Shown: positions 28,741 through 38,122, numbered from the stretch's first letter. The stretch: 64,000 bases of DNA from Capsulimonadaceae bacterium (GCA_031292625.1 JARLGU010000006.1:62001-126000); one strand, 5' to 3'. Notes: a model not told the origin generated them from the letters alone. Made by a program: numbers and translations.

Positions 28741-29004
28741 GTGGACATCAAGAATATCGCCGAAGCATTGAGCCTCGACAACATCGCCGCGGCGGAATCG
28801 ACGATACACAACGCGGACCTATCGAGCGCAGCCTTTGACAACGTGAATTTGCAAGGCGCGACGTTCAACAATACGAACCTTAGCGGCGCGAAATTTACCG
28901 ATATCAGCTTCAAAAACGCACAGATTAGCGAAAGCTGCCTCGAAGGGCTAACGATCAATGGAGTTGTAATCGCGGATCTGCTCCGTGCCGCGGGCAAGCT
29001 CTAG
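28741..29004 (+). CDS. Small pentapeptide-repeat-like protein, 87 aa
   Basis: GTG 28741 with AGAGGAG 9 bases upstream. Residues ~15-65 show five-residue spacing with A-D-L/A-A-F-D-N-V-N-L-Q-G-A-T-F-N-N-T-N-L-S-G-A-K-F, the pentapeptide-repeat beta-helix pattern (A-D/N-L-x-x). This may form only about two coils. Pentapeptide proteins usually act in protein binding; here the role is unknown. No signal peptide is visible. Confidence 0.75.
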   Translation: MDIKNIAEALSLDNIAAAESTIHNADLSSAAFDNVNLQGATFNNTNLSGAKFTDISFKNAQISESCLEGLTINGVVIADLLRAAGKL

Positions 29005-29177
29005 CGTTGCAGTTCAAAATTATGGGGAGACGAAGCCTGCTCTCCGCAGCGGCTTGGCTACGCGCCGGGCGCCAACGTTCTGTCTGGATCCCGTGATGGG
29101 GACAGCTCTCCGCTTAATGCTCTTCATGATTGCTTCGGGAAGCGTGCGAATGACTTTGCCACGGCGGGAGCGCAGCG

Positions 29178-29215
29178 AGAATGAAGGCCCAAGCGGCCCA
29201 AGCGCTCCTAATTCC
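29178..29215. repeat. Single copy of the REP-like hairpin (copy H)
   Basis: AAGCGGCCC and AGCGCTCCTAATTCC match the cores of the other copies (for example 52041-52065). Hairpin GGCC-CAAGC-GGCC. The rest of 29005-29296 shows no gene. Confidence 0.5.
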
Positions 29216-29296
29216 TTTCCCTAACCACAATCCAGAATAGCGCCCAAGCTCTCGTTCAACGAAGGAACCGCCGCCTCTCGCGTCCAACATTCTCTC

Positions 29297-30298
29297 ATGA
29301 ACAACAAAGTGCTTTTCATCGGCGGGACCGGCGTCATCAGTTCGGCATGCGCACCGGCGGCGGTTAGGAAGGGATTCGATCTGTACTTGCTCCGGCGCGG
29401 GCAATCGACGCGTCCAGCGCCCGAGGAAGCGATCACGCTGACCGGCGACATCCGAGACCCGGAAAGCGTCAAACGCGCGATCGGCGATATGGAGTTCGAC
29501 GCCGTCGTGGACTTTATCGCGTTTACGCCAGAGCACGTCGCCGCCGACATCGAGACCTTCCGAGGACGGACGGGCCAGTACGTGTTCATCAGCTCGGCAT
29601 CCGCCTACCAGACACCGCCCGCGCGCTTGCCGGTCGTCGAATCCACGCCTCTACGCAACCCGTACTGGGAGTATTCACGCAACAAGATCGCGTGCGAAGA
29701 CCTGCTCGTGCGCGAATACCGGGAAAACGGCTTCCCGGCGACCATCGTTCGCCCGTCGCACACCTACGACAAAACATTGTTGCCATTCGATAGCGGCTTC
29801 ACGGCTATCGACCGGATGCGGCGGGGCAAGAAAATCATCGTCCACGGCGACGGCACATCGCTTTGGACGATGACGCACCACAAGGACTTTGCCAAGGCGT
29901 TCACGGGGTTGCTCGCCAATCCGCGCGCAATCGGCGAAGCTTACCACATTACATCGGACGACTACTGGACGTGGGATCAGATCGCCGAGATCTTCGCCGA
30001 CGCCGCCGGAACGGTCGCGGATATCGTCCACGTCCCCTCCGAGGTAATCGCAACGTACGATGCTCGCTGGGGCGCAGGCCTGCTTGGCGACAAAGCGCAC
30101 AGCATGGTGTTCGACAACTCGAAGATCAAAAACCTTGTCCCGGACTTCAAGGCCACGATCCCCTTGCAAGCAGGCGCCAGAGAAGTAATGGACTGGTACG
30201 ACGCCGACCCTGCCAGGGGCAAAGTCGATCCCAGCCGGGATGCGCTGATCGACGCGATTATCGCTGCGCAACAGGGAGCGAGAGCTAAAGCCGGGTAG
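29297..30298 (+). CDS. NAD-dependent epimerase/dehydratase family (extended SDR) protein
   Basis: A 333-residue extended SDR. The Rossmann motif is F-I-G-G-T-G-V-I-S-S (residues 6-15), with I-S-S rather than the usual I-G-R/S-G; Y-S-R-N-K (~118) has the Tyr-x3-Lys catalytic pair. The C-terminal substrate part has Y-H-I-T-S-D-D-Y-W-T-W-D-Q, typical of nucleotide-sugar or sugar-acid SDRs. It is complete. The stop is 9 bases from the convergent GH57 gene's stop. Confidence 0.85.
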   Translation: MNNKVLFIGGTGVISSACAPAAVRKGFDLYLLRRGQSTRPAPEEAITLTGDIRDPESVKRAIGDMEFDAVVDFIAFTPEHVAADIETFRGRTGQYVFISSASAYQTPPARLPVVESTPLRNPYWEYSRNKIACEDLLVREYRENGFPATIVRPSHTYDKTLLPFDSGFTAIDRMRRGKKIIVHGDGTSLWTMTHHKDFAKAFTGLLANPRAIGEAYHITSDDYWTWDQIAEIFADAAGTVADIVHVPSEVIATYDARWGAGLLGDKAHSMVFDNSKIKNLVPDFKATIPLQAGAREVMDWYDADPARGKVDPSRDALIDAIIAAQQGARAKAG

Positions 30299-30307
30299 AT
30301 TTCGCCC

Positions 30308-32014
30308 CTACCCTCCCTGATACGCGGCAAGATCGAGCCAAGGGTAGATGCGGTCGCGCTGCTCGCAATTGGCGAGAGCTTTCCACTGGCTAACCGTCAA
30401 CTCGCGTCCCGACCCGAGTTGCTCGACGAGCATCGAAAGCACCTCGAAGTGGACGCAGTGATCGTTAAAGCGCGCCCAGGCATAATCGACCGCGCCGCCG
30501 GTCGTTACCAAGAACGGCCAATCGGATGAGGTTAGCAGAAGAAGCTCGCGAGCCGCTTGCTGTAAGACGCGCTCAGTCCGCTTTGCGCCGCCGTATTCCC
30601 GGACAAGTCTTGCCATCGTGGCCTCGGCAGCATGCACCCGGGTCCAAATCGCGTCCGTCCCAGGATTGAGCCAGACTCCGTGCCCCCCTCCAGCGCCCCA
30701 CGAGCCTTCCGGAAGAGGCACGGCGCGGCCCGGATTAGGATGCGCGTCCAGATACTCTCCGCACGTCACTCGAGCAATCTCGGGCAGAGCCGCGATGGCC
30801 TTAATTGCCTCGTATAAGAACTCCGCGCCCTCGAACCACCAGTGTCCGAATAACTCGGTGTCGTAGGTCGCGCACACAATGCCATCGCCCTCCGGCGCTT
30901 CGCGAGCCAACGTCGACGCGACCACCGATGCAAAGTGCTGGGCATGGGCGATGACGCGCGAGTTGGCGCGATCCGGCTCATAAAGCTGCTTGTCGTCCCC
31001 TTCCGAAACGCGCCAATACCGCAAGCCCATCGGAACGACGCCTTTGTCCGAGTTTCGCCGATGGAAATCCAGATACCACGGATCAGCCGGATAGCCGACC
31101 TCGCCGCTCCACACTTGCACCCCGGTTGCCGGATCCCTGGAGAAGGCTCGAACCGAGGGCAGCGGAGCGCCAGCCGAGTTCACCAGGTGCGCACGGTACG
31201 GCGACAGCGGGGCCAAGCCCGAATCGCGCGCCGGCAATGGGACGTTCAATGCCCCGGCGCTGGATACGAGGTTCGCGGAAGAGGCGCTGTCTCCCTGACG
31301 CGCCCCGGATTCGGCAAAGAAATACTCGACGCCCCGTGCCGCGAGAAACTCCTCGATGCCCCGCCGCACCGCGCCATTAGAACCCGGGGCGGAGTTCTCG
31401 CCGCGGGGACGATACCCACACTCCGGCAGCCAGTATCCTCGCGGCGACCGGCCAAACCGGCGGCGATAGGCGGAGACGCCCGCATTCACTTGCATCGCGA
31501 TCGTGGCGTCCTCCGCGAAGAGCGGAGAATAGCCGTGCGTCGCGCTTCCACCGATGATCTCGAGGCGGCCCTGCTCCTGCAACGCTCCGAAAGCGGCGAC
31601 GATATCGCAGTTCCAGCGCATGGTGAACTCTCGAAGCTTCTCCAGGTGCCAGTCGCGCCACCATCGAGCCAACTCCGCCATCCGCGTATTCCCAGCCGCA
31701 TCGAACTCCGCGCTATCTCGCGACGCCATGGACGCGCGTTCATCGATAAAGGCCGCGAAGGCAATTTGAAAACGAGGATCGGCAAGCTGCTCCATGAGCA
31801 CGGGGGTCAATCCGAGGGTAATGCAGGGCGAGATGCCGTCCGCAACGAGACGGTGACAAACGTTCAAAAGGGGCAGATAAGATTCGGCCGCGGCTTCGCA
31901 CAACCAATCGCTGCCGTGCGGCGAACGTCCGTGCGACAAAACGTACGGCATGTGCGAATGGAGAGCAAACGTGAACGAACCTGTTGTCATCTGCAAGCCG
32001 TTCACCGTGGGCAT
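30308..32014 (-). CDS. GH57 1,4-alpha-glucan branching enzyme (DUF1957 type)
   Basis: A 568-residue GH57 enzyme that makes alpha-1,6 branches in glycogen-like polymers. The N-terminal F-A-L-H-S-H-M-P-Y-V (~17-26) is the GH57 opening; the catalytic nucleophile Glu is in G-Y-W-L-P-E-C-G-Y (~190-198) and the acid/base region is A-T-Y-D-T-E-L-F-G-H-W-W-F-E-G (~370-384). The ~60-residue insertion near 220-260 and a C-terminal helical domain follow the branching-enzyme type. ATG 32014 has AGGAATAGGG upstream. Length matches the family. Confidence 0.93.
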   Translation of the reverse strand: MPTVNGLQMTTGSFTFALHSHMPYVLSHGRSPHGSDWLCEAAAESYLPLLNVCHRLVADGISPCITLGLTPVLMEQLADPRFQIAFAAFIDERASMASRDSAEFDAAGNTRMAELARWWRDWHLEKLREFTMRWNCDIVAAFGALQEQGRLEIIGGSATHGYSPLFAEDATIAMQVNAGVSAYRRRFGRSPRGYWLPECGYRPRGENSAPGSNGAVRRGIEEFLAARGVEYFFAESGARQGDSASSANLVSSAGALNVPLPARDSGLAPLSPYRAHLVNSAGAPLPSVRAFSRDPATGVQVWSGEVGYPADPWYLDFHRRNSDKGVVPMGLRYWRVSEGDDKQLYEPDRANSRVIAHAQHFASVVASTLAREAPEGDGIVCATYDTELFGHWWFEGAEFLYEAIKAIAALPEIARVTCGEYLDAHPNPGRAVPLPEGSWGAGGGHGVWLNPGTDAIWTRVHAAEATMARLVREYGGAKRTERVLQQAARELLLLTSSDWPFLVTTGGAVDYAWARFNDHCVHFEVLSMLVEQLGSGRELTVSQWKALANCEQRDRIYPWLDLAAYQGG

Positions 32015-32091
32015 ACCCTATTCCTGCGGCCGGCCGCATAGGGAGGCTCGGACGAAGCGTTTGAAAGTCGATCGATGGGCGACGCACGCGG

Positions 32092-33189
32092 TTATCGAAG
32101 GGATTGGAAAACACGCGTCAACTCGACCGTGTCGAGATTGCCCAACAAGACAACCTGAATGCCGCCGCGAAAGCCAGTCAACATGCCCGGCCGGTTGATG
32201 CGGAACTGATCGCGCTTGCGTTCATTTGGCGCGCGAACCTGGTAGAGCGACATCACGGTGATGCCGTTGACATACCGCATTCCGAATGCTTGAGAGCCCT
32301 TATATTGGAATATCTGTCCATTCTCGAACCGGTATCCGGGCGGCAAATAGGCGGGCTCCAGCACATCGAATCCGAGCACCGGGATGACGCCCTCAGGAAC
32401 GTGGCGCAGGCTCTTAATCGGCACCTCCGCCGTGCTTTGCGAGCGTCCGCCTACCGCGGGCGGATCAAACGCGTCAGCAGCGATAACCGGGTTATAGGTG
32501 ATTTGCGTGAAGTAAGAATCCGATGCCGGATTTCCGGTTGGCCCGAAGATCATGATCCGGAGCTGTGCGCCATTCACCGGGTCAATCCAAAACCGGCGAG
32601 TCCCTGGCGCAACGCCGGAACCCGGCGCGGTTGAAGAAACTTGCACGACTGCGGCTCTGCGCCCCGCGACCGTTTCCTCTCCCATGAAGCGGCAGGCGAT
32701 CGCGCGGCGCTTTAAGGAAACCTCCGCCTTTCGGATTTCGGTCCGAAGCCGATCAAGCGCGCTGGGGAGTTGCTGAACTTCGCGCTTCTGCGCAATGTAG
32801 TGCCAAAGAAACTTTCCATTATCGCCGCGGCTTTCGCCGGCGAGGCGGGCAGGACTGTGGTATTCGATGCGGCTGCCCCGTAAGCCATCGTGTATGACGG
32901 TCTGCTCCGAGGAATTAATGGGGCCCGTGTCGTTGTAGATCACCGTCACTTGCTCTCCGCTGTAGGAAAGCTCGCGTTGGGCGCTCAGCATCGTGGCAAC
33001 AAGCTGGTAGGCCTGCGCATCGGGATCTTCGTTTGCGGCAAGTCGAGGAGAGACGACCGAATAGGCGCGATCGGCCATTGATGCTTGGGGACAAACAGAA
33101 GCAACGAGTACAATGCTTCCAACGCCAATTACACATTGCCAACCGCGCCGGTGCGTCCGTAAGCGATGTGACGCACGCTGCGCTACCAT
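32092..33189 (-). CDS. RseB/MucB-like periplasmic regulator with C-terminal extension
   Basis: A 365-residue protein with a signal peptide (~residues 17-38, ending P-Q-A-S-M-A). Residues ~55-250 resemble the RseB/LolA fold: S-Y-S-G-E-Q-V-T-V-I-Y, R-R-F-W-I-D-P-V-N-G; the C-terminal part (L-E-P-A-Y-L-P-P-G-Y) resembles the DUF4367 region of RseB-like proteins. It sits 3 bases after the anti-sigma gene, so it probably controls cleavage of that anti-sigma factor in response to envelope stress, as RseB does for RseA. Confidence 0.8.
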   Translation of the reverse strand: MVAQRASHRLRTHRRGWQCVIGVGSIVLVASVCPQASMADRAYSVVSPRLAANEDPDAQAYQLVATMLSAQRELSYSGEQVTVIYNDTGPINSSEQTVIHDGLRGSRIEYHSPARLAGESRGDNGKFLWHYIAQKREVQQLPSALDRLRTEIRKAEVSLKRRAIACRFMGEETVAGRRAAVVQVSSTAPGSGVAPGTRRFWIDPVNGAQLRIMIFGPTGNPASDSYFTQITYNPVIAADAFDPPAVGGRSQSTAEVPIKSLRHVPEGVIPVLGFDVLEPAYLPPGYRFENGQIFQYKGSQAFGMRYVNGITVMSLYQVRAPNERKRDQFRINRPGMLTGFRGGIQVVLLGNLDTVELTRVFQSLR

Positions 33190-33192
33190 GCC

Positions 33193-33786
33193 CTAGATAT
33201 TACCCGAACCGAGAAGAACTGCGCCTTCTCTTGACAAGGCATCGTCCGTTTGGCGCTGCATGAGCGCCTGAGCCGACGGGTCCGCAAACGGCTGTCCGGC
33301 CAGATAGGACTGCTGCTCGTGCTGGCAGGCCTTAACAAAGCCCGACGTATCGTTCACTGCAACGGCTTTGGGAGCCCGCATCACGGTCCCAGAGGGCGCC
33401 GAAACGATCAAGAAGGCCATCACGCACGCGCCGGCAACTACCGGAGCAGACAAGCGCAACGCACGGCCAATGGCAAAACGATTCGCGCTGAGCGAGCTGC
33501 GGAGCCCGAAAAGAGTGCGCGACACAACGGAGCCGTGGATCGATTCCTCCCGCAGATGGCGAGCCGCTTCGATCCGCAAAGCGAGCGAGGCATCAAAGCG
33601 CTCCGACAATTGCGGCTGACTGGTCGATCGCAAGAGTGAGACCGTGCCCTCCAGCAAGCGGAGATCCTCAGCGCAGGACTGGCACGAACTGACGTGCATC
33701 CGCACAGTCCAAGCGCCTTCCGAATCCAGCGCACCGTCGATAAACTCCGAAAGCATAGGCCGAATGTCTTTACAATTCTTTCGCAT
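33193..33786 (-). CDS. Anti-sigma factor with N-terminal zinc-finger domain (RsiW/RseA-like)
   Basis: A 197-residue membrane protein. The N-terminal zinc-binding anti-sigma domain has Cys5, His31, Cys35 and Cys38 (C-X25-H-X3-C-X2-C). A transmembrane helix lies around residues 113-135, followed by a periplasmic tail (H-E-Q-Q-S-Y-L-A-G). ATG 33786 is chosen; a GTG at 33825 would add 13 residues and has GGAAG upstream. It follows the ECF gene and precedes the RseB-like gene by 3 bases, so it should bind and hold the sigma factor at the membrane. Confidence 0.88.
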   Translation of the reverse strand: MRKNCKDIRPMLSEFIDGALDSEGAWTVRMHVSSCQSCAEDLRLLEGTVSLLRSTSQPQLSERFDASLALRIEAARHLREESIHGSVVSRTLFGLRSSLSANRFAIGRALRLSAPVVAGACVMAFLIVSAPSGTVMRAPKAVAVNDTSGFVKACQHEQQSYLAGQPFADPSAQALMQRQTDDALSREGAVLLGSGNI

Positions 33787-33827
33787 CACATCACCATCCC
33801 AGCGGCAAGATTTGCATGTTGCCACAA

Positions 33828-34436
33828 TCAGGCTTCCAAATATTCGCGCAGCTTTTCACGCATTTGTACCCGTGCATTGAAAAGGCGCGACTTGACCGTT
33901 CCAAGAGGGCAGTCGACAATCTCCGCAATTTCCTCGTACGCCAGCCCCTCAATATCGTGCAAAACGACAACCGACCGCATCTTCTCGGGCAGAGCCTCCA
34001 GCGCGAGCTGGATCTGACCGTCAAGCTCCTGCCTTGCCAAAACACCGTAGGGCTCAAGACGCGTATCCGGCAACTCGCGGCTCGTACGCGCATCGTCCGC
34101 CCCATCGCCGCTTGTTCCCACGCCTTCGTCCAGCGAAACCGGAGCCCCGCCCATTGCGGTGTCCTTGCGAACTCGTTTCCGATGAGCGTCGATACACAGA
34201 TTGCCAGCAATGCGGTAGATCCACGTGTTCAAGCTGGCCTGACTGCGAAAAGATCTCAGCGACAGATAGGTCTTTATGAACACCTCTTGTGTCAGGTCTT
34301 CTGCCTCTTCGCTGTCTCCGACCATCCGCAGGATGTACTGAAAGATCTTTTGCTTGTACCGCAAAACGATCTCGTCGAATGCAGACGCATCGTCATCCTG
34401 ACACCGTGATACAAGTGCGGTGTCTTGTTCGGACAA
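33828..34436 (-). CDS. ECF (RpoE-type) RNA polymerase sigma factor
   Basis: A sigma factor of 202 residues. Region 2 has F-D-E-I-V-L-R-Y-K-Q-K-I-F and Q-E-V-F-I-K-T-Y-L, and A-S-L-N-T-W-I-Y-R-I-A-G-N. Region 4 has L-P-E-K-M-R-S-V-V-V-L-H-D-I-E-G-L-A-Y-E-E-I-A-E-I. A linker of ~35 polar residues separates the two. A TTG at 34436 with AAGGTGA 5 bases upstream is favoured; a GTG at 34484 has no ribosome site. It heads the ECF/anti-sigma/RseB-like operon and presumably responds to envelope stress. Confidence 0.93.
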   Translation of the reverse strand: MSEQDTALVSRCQDDDASAFDEIVLRYKQKIFQYILRMVGDSEEAEDLTQEVFIKTYLSLRSFRSQASLNTWIYRIAGNLCIDAHRKRVRKDTAMGGAPVSLDEGVGTSGDGADDARTSRELPDTRLEPYGVLARQELDGQIQLALEALPEKMRSVVVLHDIEGLAYEEIAEIVDCPLGTVKSRLFNARVQMREKLREYLEA

Positions 34437-34789
34437 ACAAATCACCTTCTGGCCCCGTTTTGTTTGCGGAAATGGTCCTGTCACAATGCCGTAGACGAAA
34501 GATCTGCGAATTTGTTCACGACATGCGGGATCGTTTCCGTCTGTCCTAAAAAAAGAAGGATTTCAGGCACAGTCTGGTTCAATTATACCGTATAAGAACG
34601 GTAGGTACGAGAACGAGAAGGGCCGCATCGATCGCAACAATGAGCCCGATTGCGGCTTAGCCCTGCTACGTTGAAGGTCGAATGAGGTAACATTGTCATA
34701 CGAATAGAGGCCAGCTCAGCGCGGTCTCAAAACGGGTGCATTGACCGATTTCGTTCGCTTCGGTCCAGAACCCGCTCAGGAGCTATTGT
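34437..34789. other. Intergenic region between the ECF operon and the 34790 gene
   Basis: About 350 bases with no gene. I see a short inverted repeat ACCGT-ATAAGA-ACGGT near 34590-34606, which may be part of the ECF operon's promoter or regulation. A gene for the divergent protein starts at 34790. Confidence 0.4.
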
Positions 34790-35509
34790 ATGTATGATTT
34801 CGCGTTCCGAATGCGCTCCAGCAAGTCGTCCGGCACAAAGGACCGGCAGGCCGTGCGGGCGCGGTTGGGTCATCTGGCTTGCGCTATTGGAGCCATTGGG
34901 TTTCTCGCATTTGCCGCCGTACCGGTCAGCGCCGGTACAACGTCGGCCCAGCATCCCGAACAGTCGCTGCTCGGCGTAAAAATCTTCGAGCGGGCGACCC
35001 AGGTGCTTAAGAAGTTCGGCAACCCGACGAAGGTGGAGACCGGGACGACCAGTCCCGCGCCTGCCGTCGGAGTCGCGCCAATCGCGCCGATTGCAACGGG
35101 CGCGCTTCCTCCGCTTCCCACGCCCGGCGGACCGGGCGGCACAGCCCCTGAGTTTGGCGGAGCCCCAGCGGCGCAGCCTGCGCAGGCGAACGGCGCGTCC
35201 GCCGTTCCGCCGTCCCAGGTCATTTACGAATATGCCGGCAAGAACAACATTACGATCGACTTTACGATTTCATCCGACGGTCGCGTGATTCAGATCAGCG
35301 TTTCAGGCGTTAAGGATTCCGGCGTCGTCACCTCGCGCGGCGTCACCCTTGGAACACCGTACACCGCGGTCCTCGCCAAATACGGCTATCCCGAAATCCA
35401 AGATACGGCCAACGCGATATTGACCGCGCGCTACACGGAAAAGTCTCACGTCGCCTTTCAGTTCTACAACAATAAGGTGGTCAGCATCACTGTTGCTGCT
35501 GTAGAATAG
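34790..35509 (+). CDS. Secreted/anchored protein with repeated K-F-G-x-P modules
   Basis: A 239-residue protein with a hydrophobic segment at ~29-48 (a late signal peptide or anchor). Two similar modules, L-G-V-K-I-F-E-R-A-T-Q-V-L-K-K-F-G-N-P (~61-79) and L-G-T-P-Y-T-A-V-L-A-K-Y-G-Y-P (~187-201), flank a Pro/Ala/Gly-rich linker (~85-140) and a beta-rich core (I-T-I-D-F-T-I-S-S-D-G). The modules recall SmpA/OmlA-type or lipoprotein repeats but I cannot place the family. Probably periplasmic. It is followed by a strong terminator. Confidence 0.75.
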   Translation: MYDFAFRMRSSKSSGTKDRQAVRARLGHLACAIGAIGFLAFAAVPVSAGTTSAQHPEQSLLGVKIFERATQVLKKFGNPTKVETGTTSPAPAVGVAPIAPIATGALPPLPTPGGPGGTAPEFGGAPAAQPAQANGASAVPPSQVIYEYAGKNNITIDFTISSDGRVIQISVSGVKDSGVVTSRGVTLGTPYTAVLAKYGYPEIQDTANAILTARYTEKSHVAFQFYNNKVVSITVAAVE

Positions 35510-35527
35510 ACGTACATATCGATCCAT

Positions 35528-35570
35528 CACGGCGGCGGCGGCGAACAAATCGCAGCCGCCGCCGTGTTTG
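35528..35570 (+). terminator. Terminator after the 34790-35509 gene
   Basis: Perfect 12-bp stem CACGGCGGCGGC (35528-35539) with GCCGCCGCCGTG (35555-35566), followed by TTTGTG. Confidence 0.85.
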
Positions 35571-35744
35571 TGAATGCCGCCGGAATGCAATGGCGATGTT
35601 TGAGCCGGCCAACAAGCGCCCCAAACTGAAAAATGGGCGATGCGGAACCCGCCGGCAACCAGAATCCTTGACGAGACCGGCTATAATGAGCCGACAAGGT
35701 GACGGCGGCGCACAGGCGCCAACTCGCCCACGAAGGAGCACCGC

Positions 35745-36911
35745 GTGAAACTTTTCGAGTATCAGGCCAAAAAGCTGCTCGCCAAGTACGGCGTACCGAT
35801 CCCCCGGGGCAGCGTTGCGACAACGCCGGAACAGGCGGAAGAGATTGCGTCGGACCTTGGTCAGGCCGTCGTCCTAAAAGGGCAAGTGCACAGCGGCGGT
35901 CGCGGCAAGGCGGGAGCAGTCAAAATCGCCAAGTCTCCTGAACAAGCCAGGCAGATCGCCGCGGACCTGATTGGCAAGACCCTGTTTTTCGCGCAAGCCG
36001 GCGCTCATTTGCGCGTCGACACCCTGCTTCTCGAAGAGGCCCTGCCGATCAAGCAGGAGATCTACGTTGCGATCACGCAGGATCGCGCTTCGCAGCGGGA
36101 TGTTCTGATTGTTTCGACCATGGGCGGCATGGATATCGAACTCGTCGCACACGAGAACCCGGAAGCGATCAGTAAGACGGTAATCGATCCGCTGCTTGGC
36201 CTGACCGACTACGCAGCGCGGGATGCCCTGTTCGATGCCGGGTTCGAAAAAACGCTCGCCGGCAAGGCCGCCGGTCTCCTGAAGGGACTGTACGCCGCCT
36301 ACGTTGGAACCGACGCGACCCTGGCGGAGATCAATCCGCTGGTGATTACCGAGGAAGGCGCGCTGATCGCCGGGGACGCTAAATGGCTTATCGATGACAA
36401 CGCCATTTTTCGCCAGCCGGAAATCGCGGCGCTTGCGACCGGCGAGGACGACGATCCGATTGAGGTCGAAGCCCGGCGGCGCGGCATTCAGTATGTCCGC
36501 CTCGAAGGCGGAGAAATCGGGATCATCGGCAACGGCGCGGGCCTCGTAATGACCACCATGGATGAAGTGAAGCGCGCGGGCGGGACGCCGGCGGACTTCC
36601 TCGATATCGGCGGCGGCGCAAAGGCCGAAAGCGTCCGATCGAGCCTTGAAATCGTCCTGAGCGACCCAAACGTTAAAGGGGTGCTCTTCAACATTTTTGG
36701 CGGCATAACGCGAGGCGACGAGGTGGCCAAGGGAATTATCGAAGGCCTGTCGACGCTGAACGTCAAAGTGCCGATCGTCGTCAGGCTGTCGGGAACGCGG
36801 GCAGAGGAAGGGGCCGCGCTTCTGGCCGGCGCCAGCATCGTCGCGGCGCAAACAATGCAAGAAGCCGCCCAGCAGGTCGTTGCACTCGCGAACAAAGCGC
36901 GCAAGTCGTAA
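35745..36911 (+). CDS. sucC: Succinyl-CoA synthetase beta subunit
   Basis: A 388-residue ADP/GDP-forming succinyl-CoA ligase beta chain of the TCA cycle. The ATP-grasp domain begins M-K-L-F-E-Y-Q-A-K-K-L-L-A-K-Y-G-V-P, and G-R-G-K-A-G-A-V (~53-60) binds the nucleotide; C-terminal G-G-I-T-R-G-D-E-V-A (~320) and the end V-R-L-S-G-T (~340) contact the alpha subunit. GTG 35745 follows GAAGGAG. It is separated from sucD by a DUF4177 gene. Confidence 0.98.
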   Translation: MKLFEYQAKKLLAKYGVPIPRGSVATTPEQAEEIASDLGQAVVLKGQVHSGGRGKAGAVKIAKSPEQARQIAADLIGKTLFFAQAGAHLRVDTLLLEEALPIKQEIYVAITQDRASQRDVLIVSTMGGMDIELVAHENPEAISKTVIDPLLGLTDYAARDALFDAGFEKTLAGKAAGLLKGLYAAYVGTDATLAEINPLVITEEGALIAGDAKWLIDDNAIFRQPEIAALATGEDDDPIEVEARRRGIQYVRLEGGEIGIIGNGAGLVMTTMDEVKRAGGTPADFLDIGGGAKAESVRSSLEIVLSDPNVKGVLFNIFGGITRGDEVAKGIIEGLSTLNVKVPIVVRLSGTRAEEGAALLAGASIVAAQTMQEAAQQVVALANKARKS

Positions 36912-36978
36912 TTACCGGAGCTCCGGCCCGCCTACGGGACACGCCCGGCGCTATTTTGAAAAGTGGAGGATCATAACA

Positions 36979-37182
36979 ATGAGTGACAAATTTGAATACC
37001 GCGTTATAGTGAGCGCGGACGATGACGATACGGACGAGACGGCTCTGAACGAATTGGGACAAGAAGGCTGGGAATTGATCAGCGCCATTGCCGATGTCCG
37101 GGCCAGCGAAGAAGAGACAGAGGACGAAGAGGACGACAACATCCCGGTCACCGTTTTCTATCTAAAGCGCCGCGTCGCCTAA
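36979..37182 (+). CDS. Small acidic DUF4177-type protein between sucC and sucD
   Basis: A 67-residue soluble protein: F-E-Y-R-V-I-V-S-A at the start, then [14 protein letters not shown] (~24-37), the DUF4177 signature, then an acidic run ([10 protein letters not shown]), and a last strand [11 protein letters not shown] 36979 follows GTGGAGG. The gene lies 67 bases after sucC, with the palindrome CCGGAGCTCCGG (36915-36926) between, and 38 bases before sucD, so all three are one operon. Its role is unknown. Confidence 0.85.
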   Translation: MSDKFEYRVIVSADDDDTDETALNELGQEGWELISAIADVRASEEETEDEEDDNIPVTVFYLKRRVA

Positions 37183-37220
37183 TTAGCGATGTAAGGCTGA
37201 GTCGACACGCAAAACGAACA

Positions 37221-38096
37221 ATGAGCATACTTGTCGATAAGAATACAAAACTCATCGTGCAGGGCATTACCGGCCGTGAAGGAGAATTCCACACGCGCCA
37301 AATGCTCGACTACGGCACCAATGTTGTCGGCGGCGTAACGCCAGGCAAAGGCGGACAGAATGCCATCGACGACCGGGTCCCGGTGTTCGATACGGTCAAG
37401 CAAGCCCGCAAAGCCACGGGCGCGAACGCAACGTGCATCTTCGTGCCCGCCAAGTTCGCGCCTGATGCCGTCCTCGAAGCCGCAGACGCAGGGATCGAAA
37501 CCATTATCTGCATCACCGAGGGGATCGCCATTCACGAAGAAATGGTGTTCGCGAATGTTGTAAAGCTCAAGGGCCTTCGTCTGATCGGCCCCAACTGCCC
37601 GGGTATCCTTACAGTCGGCAAGTGTAAGATCGGCATCATGCCGGGGAATATCTTCAAACCCGGTCCAGTCGGTCTTGTGTCGCGCTCGGGAACCCTTACG
37701 TATGAGGCGGTTGACTTGCTCACCCGCTCTGGCCTCGGGCAGACGACCTGTGTCGGCGTCGGCGGCGATCCGTTCCCCGGAACGCGCTTCATCGACGTAT
37801 TGCCGCTCTTTGAAGCCGATCCGGAAACCGAGGTCGTCGTCATGTGCGGCGAGGTCGGCGGATCGGACGAGGAGATAGCTGCTGAGTTTATCAAGACGAT
37901 GACCAAACCGGTTGTCGGCTTTATCGCAGGATTGACCGCGCCGCCAGGCAAGCGAATGGGACATGCCGGCGCGATCATATCGGGAACTTCAGGTTCACCG
38001 CAAGCAAAGGTTGAGGCCCTAAAAGCCGCGGGCGTCCGCGTGGCCGAAACACCGTCCCAAATTCCCGACCTCGTAAAGGCTGCGCTGCGCGCATAA
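37221..38096 (+). CDS. sucD: Succinyl-CoA synthetase alpha subunit
   Basis: A 291-residue alpha chain that carries the phosphorylated histidine of succinyl-CoA ligase. The N-terminal [13 protein letters not shown] (CoA site) and G-I-x-x-G-x-x-x-x-G are clear; the catalytic His is in G-H-A-G-A-I-I-S-G (~249-257). Normal length. Start ATG 37221 is 38 bases after the DUF4177 gene. Together with sucC it makes a functional enzyme. Confidence 0.98.
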   Translation: MSILVDKNTKLIVQGITGREGEFHTRQMLDYGTNVVGGVTPGKGGQNAIDDRVPVFDTVKQARKATGANATCIFVPAKFAPDAVLEAADAGIETIICITEGIAIHEEMVFANVVKLKGLRLIGPNCPGILTVGKCKIGIMPGNIFKPGPVGLVSRSGTLTYEAVDLLTRSGLGQTTCVGVGGDPFPGTRFIDVLPLFEADPETEVVVMCGEVGGSDEEIAAEFIKTMTKPVVGFIAGLTAPPGKRMGHAGAIISGTSGSPQAKVEALKAAGVRVAETPSQIPDLVKAALRA

Positions 38097-38122
38097 GCGT
38101 TCGCGAATGCCTTTGATTGTTC

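Noticed and set aside
29005-29177. Possible small gene between the pentapeptide and SDR genes
   Set aside because: Short frames have no ribosome site or recognisable sequence.
35874-36860. Antisense frame in sucC
   Set aside because: Shadow of a fully conserved enzyme.
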